Source: Dyadobacter sediminis
GTDB lineage: Bacteria; Bacteroidota; Bacteroidia; Cytophagales; Spirosomataceae
Assembly: GCF_005860765.1 (NCBI RefSeq)
Contig: NZ_VCEI01000033.1
Location: 1-52,636 of the forward strand
DNA: 52,636 bases
Direction: 5' to 3'
Of this stretch, positions 32,644-42,035 are shown one piece after another (positions within the stretch are counted from its first letter, which is position 1; the number at the start of each line of letters is the position of its first letter). A program made the translations under genes and the position numbers. A model generated the notes under the pieces. That model had not been told where the DNA came from. It ran no database searches and saw only the letters and a program-made list of their open reading frames with translations.

Positions 32644-33819
32644 ATGGAAATCAATAACTCAAAAAATCCTACTTTTCAACTTGCAGCTTCGCTTTTGAGC
32701 CTTGTACTGATCATTGCTTTGTTATATGCGCTGCAAAGCCTTTTGATCCCATTGATGTTTTCGATCCTTCTAGCCATTTCGCTTTTTCCAATTAGTCGGT
32801 TCCTAGAACGTTTCAAAGTCAAAAGGGCGCTCTCCTGTCTGATAGCTGTGATAGTTGCTATTCTTTTAATTAGTTTGTTGATCTGGTTTATTGTCCATCA
32901 GGTCAAAGTGATTGGTTCGAGCGGAATGGATCTGCAAGTTAAGTTTATGTCCATTTTTGATACCATACAGATTTGGATTACCAGAAGATTTGGCATAGAG
33001 GAGGGCCAAATTACCCAGCAAATCAAAGATTTTTCAAATAAAGCTGTTTCGAATGCCGGGACTTATTTGAGCCTTGCATTTGGTTCTGTTGGCGGTATTC
33101 TGGCCGGGGCAGTTATTGTGCCCTTATTTACTTTTTTTCTGATGTATTACAGGGATTTTTTCCGTGAATTCTTTTTTCATGCATTCTCATCGGTCGCGAA
33201 GGACCAAGTCCAGCAGGTACTGGACAAAATCTATGTGGTTGTTCAAAGCTACCTGATCGGCCTTGTGACGGTAATGGCCATTGTGGCCGTTCTTAATACG
33301 GTTGGTCTTCTGCTGCTCGGAATACAGTATGCATGGTTCTTTGGCACACTTGCCTCACTTTTAATGCTTTTGCCATATATTGGGATAGCAATTGGTTCTA
33401 TCCTTCCAGCTTTGTTTGCACTGGCCACCAAGGACAGCGCCTTCTACGCACTCGGGGTAGTGCTTTGGTTTCAGGTAGTCCAATTTTTAGAAGGAAATTT
33501 GTTTACTCCCAATATTGTCGGTGGTAAGGTGAGCATTAATCCGCTGATGGCCATGATTGGCCTGCTTTTAGGAGGTATGCTCTTTGGTATTTCTGGCCTT
33601 ATTTTAGCACTACCGATCACGGCGGTCCTTAAAGTGGTTTTTGACGCCATTCCGTCCATGCGTGCTTATGGCTTTTTAATCGGGGAACCAGAAGACTACC
33701 ATTTGAAGCGATACTCCACAGCAATTGTTATGAAACGCTGGAAGTTGAAAGACTATGGCTTTTCAAAAGATAAAAAAGTTACCAGTGCAGTAAATGGCAA
33801 AGAAGACGCGGAAAGTTAA
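32644..33819 (+). CDS. AI-2E/PerM family transporter
   Basis: 391 aa, normal for the family (~350-390), with about 8 helices. Typical start (two paired helices around LIIALLYALQSLLIPLMFSI) and the signature block LLLGIQYAWFFGTLASLLML then LPYIGIAIGSILPAL, plus QFLEGNLFTPNIVGGKVSIN then PLMAMIGLLLGG. Members export signals or act as Na+/H+ antiporters; the substrate here is unknown. It is likely co-transcribed with the BrkB gene. A decayed paralogue is at 47925-48360. Confidence 0.9.
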   Translation: MEINNSKNPTFQLAASLLSLVLIIALLYALQSLLIPLMFSILLAISLFPISRFLERFKVKRALSCLIAVIVAILLISLLIWFIVHQVKVIGSSGMDLQVKFMSIFDTIQIWITRRFGIEEGQITQQIKDFSNKAVSNAGTYLSLAFGSVGGILAGAVIVPLFTFFLMYYRDFFREFFFHAFSSVAKDQVQQVLDKIYVVVQSYLIGLVTVMAIVAVLNTVGLLLLGIQYAWFFGTLASLLMLLPYIGIAIGSILPALFALATKDSAFYALGVVLWFQVVQFLEGNLFTPNIVGGKVSINPLMAMIGLLLGGMLFGISGLILALPITAVLKVVFDAIPSMRAYGFLIGEPEDYHLKRYSTAIVMKRWKLKDYGFSKDKKVTSAVNGKEDAES

Positions 33820-33867
33820 TCCGAAGTACAAAAAATTAAATGTGTGATATATCCTGCTTTAGAACCG

Positions 33868-34329
33868 ATGCAACAGCCAGATTATATACATGTCAAAAAT
33901 AATATACTTCACGCAATACCTTACCATAAACACCTGGAAGTAAGAGTCGGCTCAAAGACCTGTGTAGACAGGAGAAATTGGAAGTGCTCTGAGCCTGTTT
34001 GCAAGGTTAAAGTTATTTGTGGAGTTGCAGTGATTGCATTCATCTTTCCAGATCCTAAATCTAATATTGTGCTCCATCTGAATTACGCTCAATTAAAATC
34101 GTGGGGGCCCGTTTCGTGGCTGGGCTGTAAGGAAATCATGTTCATGCTTTTTCTTTTAGATTCGACGGACCATAATATGATCATCAGCTCCAAGGTGGTT
34201 AAGATAAATGAGCGGGACACAAGCAAAATCAGGGCCGCATGTCTAGAACAAAGCACTCTTCCAGTAATTGCGGTTGAAAGGGCAGTTGATTTTATCTACC
34301 AGTTTAGGATTAGCGAATTGTGGCCATAA
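33868..34329 (+). CDS. Hypothetical protein with a frameshifted paralogue at 43663
   Basis: About 153 aa from ATG 33868. N-terminal half (PYHKHLEVRVGSKTCVDRRN) and a middle VKVICGVAVIAFIFPDPKSN then IVLHLNYAQLKSWG. The C-terminus (SKIRAACLEQSTLPVIAVER, then AVDFIYQFRISELWP) is conserved in the second copy (SVRAAFLKQKNLSYQTIKDL, VDIVYQLDIENIWP). No known family recognised. The paralogue supports it as a real gene. Confidence 0.55.
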   Translation: MQQPDYIHVKNNILHAIPYHKHLEVRVGSKTCVDRRNWKCSEPVCKVKVICGVAVIAFIFPDPKSNIVLHLNYAQLKSWGPVSWLGCKEIMFMLFLLDSTDHNMIISSKVVKINERDTSKIRAACLEQSTLPVIAVERAVDFIYQFRISELWP

Positions 34330-34351
34330 TAGAAACCTGCGCTTAAACATA

Positions 34352-34767
34352 ATGACTAATTCTAAATTAAAATACACTAATCGTATTTTGTTAAAAAAAT
34401 ATTATTTAGTAAAAAAGGATAAATCCGTATTTATCGCTGACGACGATGAGGATGACATATACCTGTTTAAGGAAGCTGTTGAAAAGTCGGCTGATGATGT
34501 CAAAGTAGTTGATGCAGATTCGGGCGAGGAGCTAGTTGAAATGTTGAGAGATGCAGTAAATTTAAGTGATCGGTGATAGTAGTTGATATGAATATGGGTG
34601 GAATGAATGGATTAAAAACGATTATAGCTATAAAAGCAGATTCAAAGTTGTCCCATATTCCTACGGTAATGATGTCAATATCTTCAAACCCTGACCTGGC
34701 TCAAAAGGCAATACGTGCCGATGCTTCCGAATTTATAACAAAACCAACCAGTTTTAGCGCCTTTTGA
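34352..34767 (+). pseudogene. CheY-like response regulator with an internal frameshift
   Basis: The first frame (from ATG 34352) ends ..SVFIADDDEDDIYLFKEAVE ... LRDAVNLSDR at 34576. The second (from about 34573) continues MIVVDMNMGGMNGLKTIIAI ... TVMMSISSNPDLAQKAIRAD then ASEFITKP. Joined, they give a complete receiver: DDDEDD acidic pocket, VVDMNMGGMNG acceptor Asp, SISS switch Ser, TKP Lys. The junction needs a 1-nt shift near 34570. It is an inactivated, or mis-sequenced, free receiver. Confidence 0.75.
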
Positions 34768-35122
34768 AATCTGACCAAGAGAATATTTCAACACTTTTTT
34801 AAGTATTTAAGCAGCACAATAGGGTAATTTGTTTGCCTATGCGTTCCTGGCAGATGCCAGTCCTAGATACAAGCCAAGTAGGGATGTCATAAATTGGCTT
34901 GATGATGCTACTCGGCCGCTTTCGAGCCGATGTTGTCTTGCTGTGTTCAGAAATAATAAATGCTTAGTAAAAAGCAAATGTAAAAAATCGATAAGGATGG
35001 TTATGTCAGCGTCTTGTAAAGTTAATTCAACATTGGAGAACAATATATCTTTTCTATCGGCAACTTACTCACCATGTTTGGCTTGATATTTATATAAGTT
35101 TTATGCATTAAAAACAGAAGCG
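34768..35122. other. Gap of ~355 bp with no supported gene
   Basis: Open frames exist on both strands (68-85 codons), overlapping each other and lacking any family signature; not called. Confidence 0.35.
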
Positions 35123-35317
35123 ATGGCAGACATAGAAAATCCTGACCCATCCGGGCAGGTCAAAGCAGGTATAACCTTAAAAGTAACGGGGGCAGAATCT
35201 GAAAATGAGGCAATGCGTAGTGTTGAGAACTATTTAAAGTTACATAAAGCAGTTTCGCTCGAAATGGGTTTGTGTGAAGGTGCTCTGAAAAGGGAATACT
35301 TGATTAAATTGGGTTAA
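35123..35317 (+). CDS. Hypothetical protein, 64 aa
   Basis: It reads MADIENPDPSGQVKAGITLK then VTGAESENEAMRSVENYLKL. Small, soluble and mixed alpha/beta; no family recognised. An imperfect hairpin follows at 35350, which supports a real transcription unit. Confidence 0.45.
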   Translation: MADIENPDPSGQVKAGITLKVTGAESENEAMRSVENYLKLHKAVSLEMGLCEGALKREYLIKLG

Positions 35318-35349
35318 CAAGCTCGCTAGAATTTTTTCAGTATTTGCAA

Positions 35350-35387
35350 AAATTGGCAGAATAGCTTAGTTGCTATCCTGCCAATTT
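35350..35387. terminator. Stem-loop after the 64-aa gene
   Basis: 16-nt arms (AAATTGGCAGAATAGC/GCTATCCTGCCAATTT) with one mismatch around TTAGTT. No following T-run, so termination strength is uncertain. Confidence 0.55.
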
Positions 35388-35453
35388 AATAATTAGGAGA
35401 ATTTATTTGTGGCATGGAAATAGAGCTTTCATGTAAAATTACAAGGATGTGTC

Positions 35454-35624
35454 ATGAAGAGAATATTGATTGTGGAAGATGATAATCACATATTAGAACT
35501 TTTGAGAATAGTTTTTGTGATTTTAGTTTTGATATGACGTTTTCGAACATCGCTCTTGAAAATTATTATATTCAATGCTGTTATGTATTTGGCTAAGCCG
35601 TATAACATGCTATCTCTGCTTTAA
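35454..35624 (+). pseudogene. Remnant of a response regulator
   Basis: The start reads MKRILIVEDDNHILELLRIV, the canonical receiver opening. It shifts frame at about 35510 (FCDFSFDMTFSN in the next frame). A last piece (35583-35624, MYLAKPYNMLSLL) matches the end of a receiver (the KP..). The middle, with the phospho-acceptor, is deleted. Confidence 0.6.
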
Positions 35625-35648
35625 TAGCAAATAAATATCTATCCTAAT

Positions 35649-36250
35649 ATGCATAATCAGAGTTCGGCAGTAGCATCAGCTGTTCCCGGTGCAGCTGATA
35701 AAGTGCAAGAGCAATTGCAAGTTAACGGCTTTGACCTGGACAATTAGCAAGGTGAAGTGGGACAGGTGCTACGCCAAACGGGCGACCCGCCACTGAGTTC
35801 TGACACCTTGGAAAAAGAAAGGCGGCAATGCAGTGGATCGCGCAAAGGCGACAGGTCAGAATGCCGCCTCGAATCCGCAAGTAGCGGATGAAATGGCAGC
35901 GGGTTACTTAAAAAGCTTTTTAAGGAAGGACAGAGCACTATTAACCAAGTAGACCGTCAGGATGCGGTCAATGTTGTCATGAAGCAAACCGGGAAAAGTC
36001 GAGCGGAATCAGAACAGGTTGTCAATAACTGGATCAGCAGCTCAATCAGGCAAAGTAAAATTGGACCAGGCAAAAGTGCAGGCCGAAGTGAAAGCCCGTC
36101 AAGCGGCAGATGATGCGGCATCGGCGGCTTCAAAGGCCGCAATCTTTACATTCCTAAGGTTATTGATCGGTGTCGCTGCTGCTCGTTTTGGTGCTAAGCA
36201 GGGAACTGCTCTAAGTACCACCGCCCGGTGCGGCCGGTCGTTTAATAGAT
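35649..36250 (+). pseudogene. Decayed membrane stress protein upstream of the OmpA/PRC pair
   Basis: Coding-like pieces in changing frames: MHNQSSAVASAVPGAADKVQ (then TAG), GQVLRQTGDPPLSSDTLEKE, NAVDRAKATGQNAASNPQVA, TINQVDRQDAVNVVMKQTGK then SRAESEQVVNNW, and QAADDAASAASKAAIFTFLR then LLIGVAAARFGAKQGTA. The last is a membrane helix after an Ala/Lys amphipathic segment. At least three indels and one stop. The order (helical stress protein, OmpA, PRC) suggests it belonged to this module. I cannot name the family. Confidence 0.55.
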
Positions 36251-36326
36251 CACATACTAAGCAGACGAGAAAGTCGGTTTCAGGAACACACTTTGAATTA
36301 ACTTAATAACTAAACTTAAATCAACT

Positions 36327-36938
36327 ATGGCAGAATTAGATGTTCAACCAAAACAAAGCCGCCCATGGTGGATATGGCTACTACTTTTACTCGTTGTTAT
36401 CGGTCTGATCGCATTATTGCGCGGCTGCAATAAGGATGGGGATGTGGTTACGGGTTCAACCGATAGCACCGCTGATGTAAAAGCAGTTACCTTGCCCGAG
36501 TGGGATAATGTCAATTTTAATGCTTCCGAAGCGCACTTTGAGGAAATTACCGATACATCCATTGCGGTGAAAGGCGATGACAACTACACCATCTATGGAT
36601 TAGGCGAAAATATCCTTTTTGCTAGCGGTGAGAATGAAGTGCAGCAGAGTGCCCAGAAGCAGTTAGAACAAATAAGCGCTTCACTTGAAAAGCGTTTTAA
36701 AGGTGTAGCGCTGGCCATTTACGGTAACACGGATTCGACGGGCTCAGCTGGGCTCAATAAAGAACTGGGTAAAGAGCGTGCCGAATCTGTAAAACAGTGG
36801 CTGGTAAAGAACGCAGGTTTTTCTGCTGACATGATTACGGTTATGTCCAAAGGCGAAACTGATCCCGTAGCTACTAACCAAACTGCTTCTGGAAGGCATA
36901 TGAACCGTAGGGTTGAAATAGTGGCCAAAGCAAAGTAA
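36327..36938 (+). CDS. OmpA-family envelope protein (paralogue of 15389-16009)
   Basis: 203 aa. The same N-terminal phrase as the first copy (MAELDVQPKQSRPWWIWLLL then LLVVIGLIALLRGCNK). A C-terminal OmpA domain has LFASGENEVQQSAQKQLEQI, YGNTDSTGSAGLNKELGKER and GRHMNRRVEIVAKAK. The two paralogues differ mostly in the membrane helix and the short Thr/Asp linker. 36 bp later the PRC/DUF2382 gene starts, so it is an operon. Confidence 0.9.
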   Translation: MAELDVQPKQSRPWWIWLLLLLVVIGLIALLRGCNKDGDVVTGSTDSTADVKAVTLPEWDNVNFNASEAHFEEITDTSIAVKGDDNYTIYGLGENILFASGENEVQQSAQKQLEQISASLEKRFKGVALAIYGNTDSTGSAGLNKELGKERAESVKQWLVKNAGFSADMITVMSKGETDPVATNQTASGRHMNRRVEIVAKAK

Positions 36939-36974
36939 GTGTTCAGCAAATGATTTTAATTAAAAACTAACATT

Positions 36975-37892
36975 ATGGCAAATTCAAATGATACTGACCG
37001 CATGCAGGAGCTTGGCGGCAGCGGTTACGAAATCGTCGATGGGCAGCCCAACATTAAGGGTTGGGACGTACGGGATACAGCAGGCAACGAAATTGGAGAA
37101 GTCGATGAGCTGATCTTTGATACCCAATCTCAAAAAGTGTTGTATATTATTGTTGACCTTGACGATAACAACTTAGGACTGGATTCTAAAAAAGTGCTGG
37201 TCCCAATTGGATTGGCTACGTTGGATGAAAAAGAGGATGAAGTAATCCTGGCAGAATTGACCAGCCAGAAGTTGGGCTCTTTGCCGAGTTATCAAAAAGG
37301 GATGATCACACCTGCAACCGAATCGCAGATCCGCGGCACATTTACAGGACTTGCAGCAGCTGCTGCTGCTGGCACAGCTACTTATGAGAGCCATCCGGAG
37401 GGATTTTATAATCACGAGCATTTTGATGACAAGCAGTTCTATGGTTCCAGGACTGCATCCAGTGAAAAAAGCATTTCTGGAAGTGATGAAAGTATTCCTA
37501 TCATTGAAGAAGATATCAATATATCCAAAAGGGAAGTGCAGACCGGCGGGGTGCGGCTTACCAGCAGCATCAAAGAGCAAGCAGTTCAAGAGAACGTGAC
37601 CCTTAAAACCGAACATGTCCATGTAGATCGCACGCCTGTTGACCGCCTGGTCACACCCGGTGAGTTGGATACATTTAAGGAAAGAAGCATCGAGCTGATC
37701 GAGCATGCAGAAGTGCCGGTCGTATCAAAAACCGCTGTTGTAGTTGAAGAAGTTTCATTGACCAAGGACGTCACTGAACGTGAAGAAGTCATCAAAGACA
37801 CTGTGCGCAGCACGGAGGTTGAAGTGGAAGATCTTAATTCCGACAAAACGGGGGTAAGGAAGGACAGTGATCGAGACGTCAATAGCATTTAA
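36975..37892 (+). CDS. PRC-barrel + DUF2382 stress protein (paralogue of 14456-15346)
   Basis: 305 aa. PRC-barrel (about 23-113: IKGWDVRDTAGNEIGEVDEL, VLYIIVDLDDNNLGLDSKKV), the same Ala-rich/ESHPEGFYNHEHFDDKQFY linker, and DUF2382 from about 175 (SIPIIEEDINISKREVQTGG then VRLTSSIKEQAVQENV). One difference is that the SRIVERPVQE strand of other copies reads SSIKEQAVQE, breaking a highly conserved motif. A terminator follows at 37910. Confidence 0.88.
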   Translation: MANSNDTDRMQELGGSGYEIVDGQPNIKGWDVRDTAGNEIGEVDELIFDTQSQKVLYIIVDLDDNNLGLDSKKVLVPIGLATLDEKEDEVILAELTSQKLGSLPSYQKGMITPATESQIRGTFTGLAAAAAAGTATYESHPEGFYNHEHFDDKQFYGSRTASSEKSISGSDESIPIIEEDINISKREVQTGGVRLTSSIKEQAVQENVTLKTEHVHVDRTPVDRLVTPGELDTFKERSIELIEHAEVPVVSKTAVVVEEVSLTKDVTEREEVIKDTVRSTEVEVEDLNSDKTGVRKDSDRDVNSI

Positions 37893-37909
37893 TCTTATCT
37901 CAAAAAACA

Positions 37910-37949
37910 AAAGCCCTGATCTGCAAGTTGTAGATTAGGGCTTTTTATA
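37910..37949. terminator. Terminator after the PRC/DUF2382 gene
   Basis: A 13-nt stem (AAAGCCCTGATCT/AGATTAGGGCTTT, one mismatch), 9-nt loop and trailing T-run. No gene is seen between it and 38146. Confidence 0.85.
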
Positions 37950-38146
37950 TACCGCTATCGAACTTCCTACTGAATAAACAGAATATCTCCCGCCCACAAG
38001 TTTAAAAAGTATATTGATATAAAGGAAATTATAATGGTAAGCACCGGTTTACAAAGGCACTTTTTTTCTGCATGTAGGATGGCATTGCGGTTGGTTTCCA
38101 AGAACTTGAACGCCGACTATATTAAAATTGGCCTATCTATCATAGG

Positions 38147-40165
38147 TTATTCATACAATTTTTTATCAGATAAAAGAGCATAAATCGCATCCTGAGAACG
38201 GATGCCATTCTCGCCGGTTAAAGTAATGTTTTTCAAGCGGTCATCAATAATAACGGCTTGTAGCGTATCTTCCAACTGCAGGTCAATCATTTCCAGGAGC
38301 TGCTTTTTAAGGGTTTCATTATAAACAGGAAAGACCACTTCAATGCGCCTGTAAATGTTTCGGTTCATCCAGTCGGCAGAGCCCATATAGATTTCAGGAT
38401 CTGCGTTATTTCTAAATATGAAGATGCGCCCATGTTCCAAGTACCGGTCAACGATCCGTTTTACGGTGATGTTCTCGCTTTGCCCGGGCACACCCGCGAC
38501 AAGCCGGCAGATACTGCGGACAATCAGGTTTATCTTTACACCGGCATTTGAGGCTTCATAGAGCCTGTTGATCAAAACTTCTTCTTCTAGGTTATTTACT
38601 TTAATTGTAATTCCGCTGGGCAAGCCGTTTTTTGCATGGACGATTTCCCGGTCGATGAGCTGTAAAAATCTTGTATGTAGGTTGAATTGTGCCACCAGTA
38701 GGTGCTGAAATGTAATTTTGTCTGTGATTTCTGGCCTTTTCTTCTTGCTTAGGAAACGGAAAAGTTTTTTGACTTCTTTCAGCATCGGCTGGTAGGCTGT
38801 CAACAGGACGTGGTCTGTGTAAAACCTTGCCGTTCCTTCATTCAGGTTCCCCGTCGCAAGCAGGCCCAACAGCGGACTTTCCGGATGTGTTCTTTTGACC
38901 AGCGCAAGTTTTGCGTGTACTTTGATCGAGTTAATACTATGCACAATCTTCACACCGGCCGCTTTCATTTTTTTGGACCAGCGGATGTTATTGGCTTCAT
39001 CAAACCTTGCTTTCAGCTCTACCAAAACCACCACTTTTTTGCCATTTTTAGCTGCACTGATCAGGGCAAGGGCAATCTTTGAATCATGTGCTACCCGGTA
39101 CATGGTTGTATAGATTTCTTCGGTCTGGGGATCAATCGCGGCCTCGTTGAAGAACCTTAAAATCCTGTCATAACTTTGATAGGGTGCATGGACCATCTGG
39201 TCATGCTGTGCTAATGAATCAAACAGTGATATGAGTTGATCGGTGCCGTATAGATTTCGGGCAGCTGGCCATGTCAAATAGGATAATGACGGGTTGCGAA
39301 CTGGCAATGAAGCCAGATCCTTGGAATTATGGTATTTTCCGCCCTGCACGATTGCTGCCTGGCTGAGATCAAAAGTTTCATTCAAGGTTTGCAGATGGCG
39401 CTCAGGCAGGCCAGGTTCGTACAGAAACCGGGTAGCATAACCATATTTGCGTTTACGCAGCTGTCTTTCGAGAATTTCTGTTATATCATCAGCGTCATCA
39501 TCCAGGGTATCAAGCACGGCATCCCTGTTTATTTTAATATTAAAGGAATCAATATGGCTTGCTTTGGGAAAAACGCTTTTCAGGTTTTGTTTGATGACTT
39601 CATCTAAAAAAATGATGTGATCTTCCCCATTTTTTGGTATGCTGACAAAACGGTCCAGGTGGTCGGTCGGAATGTTGACCACTGCGATCTGCTCGGTATC
39701 CAGCCCGTTGTCCAAGATTACAGTGATATACAAAAGATCATTTTCCGGGAAAAATGCAAGGCTTTCAGTTAGTAATACCGGCTGTAAGAGCCCAGCTACA
39801 TGACAGTAAAAATACTCGGTGATATCCTGATAAAGTTCCTGCGGTATTTCGTCCTGGTAATAGAAGTTTATCCCATTTTTTTGTAGCGCAGGAAGAATTG
39901 ATTGGGAGAGTATGCTTCTAAACCGGCTTTGCTGCCCATCGATGATCTGATTTGCCTGGTCATATTCGTTATTGTCTTTTTGCTGCTGGTGCCTTAGCAT
40001 GACGGGCATCCGAACCCGGTAAAATTCGTCCAAATTGGCAGAATAGATAGAAAGGAATTTAACCCGCTCCAAAAGCGGCACAGTTTCGTTATCAGCTTCC
40101 ATCAGGACCCTTTCATTAAATGACAACCAGCTGATATCGCGGTCAAAATAAGCGTATTTGTTCAT
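38147..40165 (-). CDS. ppk1: Polyphosphate kinase (PPK1)
   Basis: 672 aa from the Met at 40165 (MNKYAYFDRDISWLSFNERV), the family's standard start; the frame is open upstream to 40294. N domain (residues about 1-105), head domain (about 110-310), and two PLD-like C-terminal domains. The autophosphorylated His is in IKVHAKLALVKR (about 430), with R/K partners in MYRVAHDSKI and GLLATGNLNEGTARFYTDHV, and a second domain with ICRLVAGVPG and YMGSADWMNRNIYRRIEVVF. It makes polyphosphate from ATP, linked to stress survival. No ppx neighbour is seen. Confidence 0.95.
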   Translation of the reverse strand: MNKYAYFDRDISWLSFNERVLMEADNETVPLLERVKFLSIYSANLDEFYRVRMPVMLRHQQQKDNNEYDQANQIIDGQQSRFRSILSQSILPALQKNGINFYYQDEIPQELYQDITEYFYCHVAGLLQPVLLTESLAFFPENDLLYITVILDNGLDTEQIAVVNIPTDHLDRFVSIPKNGEDHIIFLDEVIKQNLKSVFPKASHIDSFNIKINRDAVLDTLDDDADDITEILERQLRKRKYGYATRFLYEPGLPERHLQTLNETFDLSQAAIVQGGKYHNSKDLASLPVRNPSLSYLTWPAARNLYGTDQLISLFDSLAQHDQMVHAPYQSYDRILRFFNEAAIDPQTEEIYTTMYRVAHDSKIALALISAAKNGKKVVVLVELKARFDEANNIRWSKKMKAAGVKIVHSINSIKVHAKLALVKRTHPESPLLGLLATGNLNEGTARFYTDHVLLTAYQPMLKEVKKLFRFLSKKKRPEITDKITFQHLLVAQFNLHTRFLQLIDREIVHAKNGLPSGITIKVNNLEEEVLINRLYEASNAGVKINLIVRSICRLVAGVPGQSENITVKRIVDRYLEHGRIFIFRNNADPEIYMGSADWMNRNIYRRIEVVFPVYNETLKKQLLEMIDLQLEDTLQAVIIDDRLKNITLTGENGIRSQDAIYALLSDKKLYE

Positions 40166-40694
40166 GCAATAGATTTGATCAGTGGTACGGATCAATATGG
40201 GGCCAAAGTGACTGGCAATAGCTGCCTTATTATATAAAAACGTGCCACTGGATAATGCTCGTAAATTGAAACCCGGGTTGAAAGGTTTTCGCACACGGCT
40301 CGGCTTGATTTTGAAACACCTTGTTGTCGTTTGGCAGATGAAACGGACTTGGGATAGAGGCTAGACTTGCATGAAGATTGCAGCAAACAAACCGTATGGG
40401 CCAATAAGAAAGCAGCTTTTGGTCAATCACTGTTCCTTGATTAAGCAGGGACTTCTAGTTTCTCAGCATAGCAAGGCTAAAAGCTCCCTTACATAGTTTG
40501 CGTCTAGTATATGAGAAAATCTACATGAAAATCGTGGCTAATTATTCGGTGGTATTTCTGAACTTTGTTCAAAAGGTTAGTTTGTATCAATTTGCGCCAA
40601 ATGGGAGTTGATATAGTTCTTTTTGGTACTGTATACAAAAGTGGCACACACCTTTAAATGTAATTTTCCCTGAATCGACAAGGGAATAATTAAA
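40166..40694. other. Gap of ~530 bp with no supported gene
   Basis: Overlapping minus-strand frames of 66-70 codons here look like low-complexity shadows without family signatures. The ppk1 promoter is presumably just above 40165. Confidence 0.4.
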
Positions 40695-41459
40695 TTAAAG
40701 GCTCATCCCGCCATCGACAAAAATGTTTTGGCCGGTAATAAACCGCCCAGCTTCCGAGGCCAGGAGCAGTACCATTGCCGCACAGTCGGAAGGTTCGCCA
40801 ACAATTCCCTGGGGTGTTTCTAACCGCTTTGTGATGCGTTCATCGCTTTGCGGAACACCCTGTTCCAGACGTGGTGTTCCTATTACACCCGGTGCGACAT
40901 TGTTGACGGTCACACCCTTGTCGGCCAACTGCATTGCGACATTCTGTACCATGTTGAGCACGGCTGCCTTGCTAGCTGCATATACCAGCATTGCAGGGTG
41001 GGGTTTGACTTGCTGCACGCTACCGACAGTGATAATGCGTCCCCAGCCTTTTTCAATCATCGCGGGCACAAAACGCTGCATGAGAAGCATTGTAGATTTG
41101 ACATTTACATCCATCTGTAAATTAAAGTCTTGCTGGGTCACTTCTATCCATTTTTTAGGGATTTGCAACGATGCATTGATGACCATGATATCGGGCTGAA
41201 CATTTAATTGTTTTTCGATGGAGGCCACACTACCGGTTTTGGAAAGATCGGCCTTGACCAACGTGCATCTAACGCCCAATTTTAAAATGTCCTTGCGGAC
41301 GGCATTAGCTTCGGGCCGGTCCTGGCGGTAATGTAGCAAAATATCTGCTCCGTATTCGGCGAGCCCCAGAGCGATGCCTTGTCCTATCCCTTGACTTGCT
41401 CCTGTGATCAGAGCTGTTTTACCTTTCAAACTGAGATTGTCAGCTAGCCTTTTGTCCAT
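40695..41459 (-). CDS. Short-chain dehydrogenase/reductase (FabG-like)
   Basis: 254 aa from the Met at 41459, chosen because MDKRLADNLSLKGKTALITG is a typical start; the frame is open to 41516. Cofactor motif TGASQGIGQG (about 20-29), NAS motif (VINASLQIP), catalytic YAASKAA (about 160; Tyr..Lys) preceded by Ser in GSVQQ, and the C-terminal GRFITGQNIFVDGGMSL. A basic residue after the second beta strand (HYRQDRPEA) suggests NADP(H). The substrate is unknown. It is followed on the same strand by a cupin gene, 66 bp away. Confidence 0.9.
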   Translation of the reverse strand: MDKRLADNLSLKGKTALITGASQGIGQGIALGLAEYGADILLHYRQDRPEANAVRKDILKLGVRCTLVKADLSKTGSVASIEKQLNVQPDIMVINASLQIPKKWIEVTQQDFNLQMDVNVKSTMLLMQRFVPAMIEKGWGRIITVGSVQQVKPHPAMLVYAASKAAVLNMVQNVAMQLADKGVTVNNVAPGVIGTPRLEQGVPQSDERITKRLETPQGIVGEPSDCAAMVLLLASEAGRFITGQNIFVDGGMSL

Positions 41460-41525
41460 CAGATTTAGGTTACAGGGGTTAATTGGATAAGTGTGTTGAT
41501 CTTCATGGAGCACCACATCATTAGT

Positions 41526-42035
41526 TTATTTGTGTATCGCGCGCCAGATTTCTGGAAGTCCGTTAGTACCCTGCAATGGATCGGTCTTTGGAATTGGCAG
41601 CGCCTTTATATTCTGATCAGTGCCGGGACGTTCGCCAAGTTTACCTGTGTTGATGTCCCAATTCCGGCCATCAGGGTATGCGCCCACCACACCTAGCTCT
41701 CGGCTTCCCAGGTTCTTATGTCCTACACCTGCCGGGATGACAATGATATCGCCAGCCTCGATCCTGAGTTGTTGACCCTGATCACCGCCAAGTTGCACAA
41801 GCGCATGGCCCGAATAGACCCCCAAAACCTCGTGCGACGTGCTGTGATAATGATGATATGGATAAATGCCGTTGCGCCAGGAATTTGTCCAGTTGTTTTC
41901 TGCGAAGGTCTTTTCCAGCCAGGCCGCACCTTCGTATCCGTGCGACTCAAATGCGTTTTTATATAGCAAAAGCGGCAGCGTATTATTGGGAATTTGTCCG
42001 TCGTCCTGGAAAAAATACTGTTGAGGTTCAATCAT
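41526..42035 (-). CDS. YjlB-type cupin protein
   Basis: 169 aa from the Met at 42035 (MIEPQQYFFQDDGQIPNNTL). The cupin metal site is seen as YHHYHSTSHEVLGVYSGHAL (His, His, Glu) and AGDIIVIPAGVGHKNLG (His). An N-terminal YKNAFESHG..AAWLEKTFAENNWTNSWRNGIYP segment marks the YjlB subgroup. It is a probable metalloenzyme or binding protein of unknown substrate, transcribed in the same direction as the SDR gene and perhaps with it. Confidence 0.85.
   Translation of the reverse strand: MIEPQQYFFQDDGQIPNNTLPLLLYKNAFESHGYEGAAWLEKTFAENNWTNSWRNGIYPYHHYHSTSHEVLGVYSGHALVQLGGDQGQQLRIEAGDIIVIPAGVGHKNLGSRELGVVGAYPDGRNWDINTGKLGERPGTDQNIKALPIPKTDPLQGTNGLPEIWRAIHK

Noticed and set aside
34829..35086. Overlapping frames on both strands (85 and 68 codons)
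   Set aside because: They overlap each other and neither has a family signature.
40600..40650. GTATACAAAAG-like motif resembling a res arm, upstream of the SDR gene region
   Set aside because: A single short match without the paired arm; likely chance.
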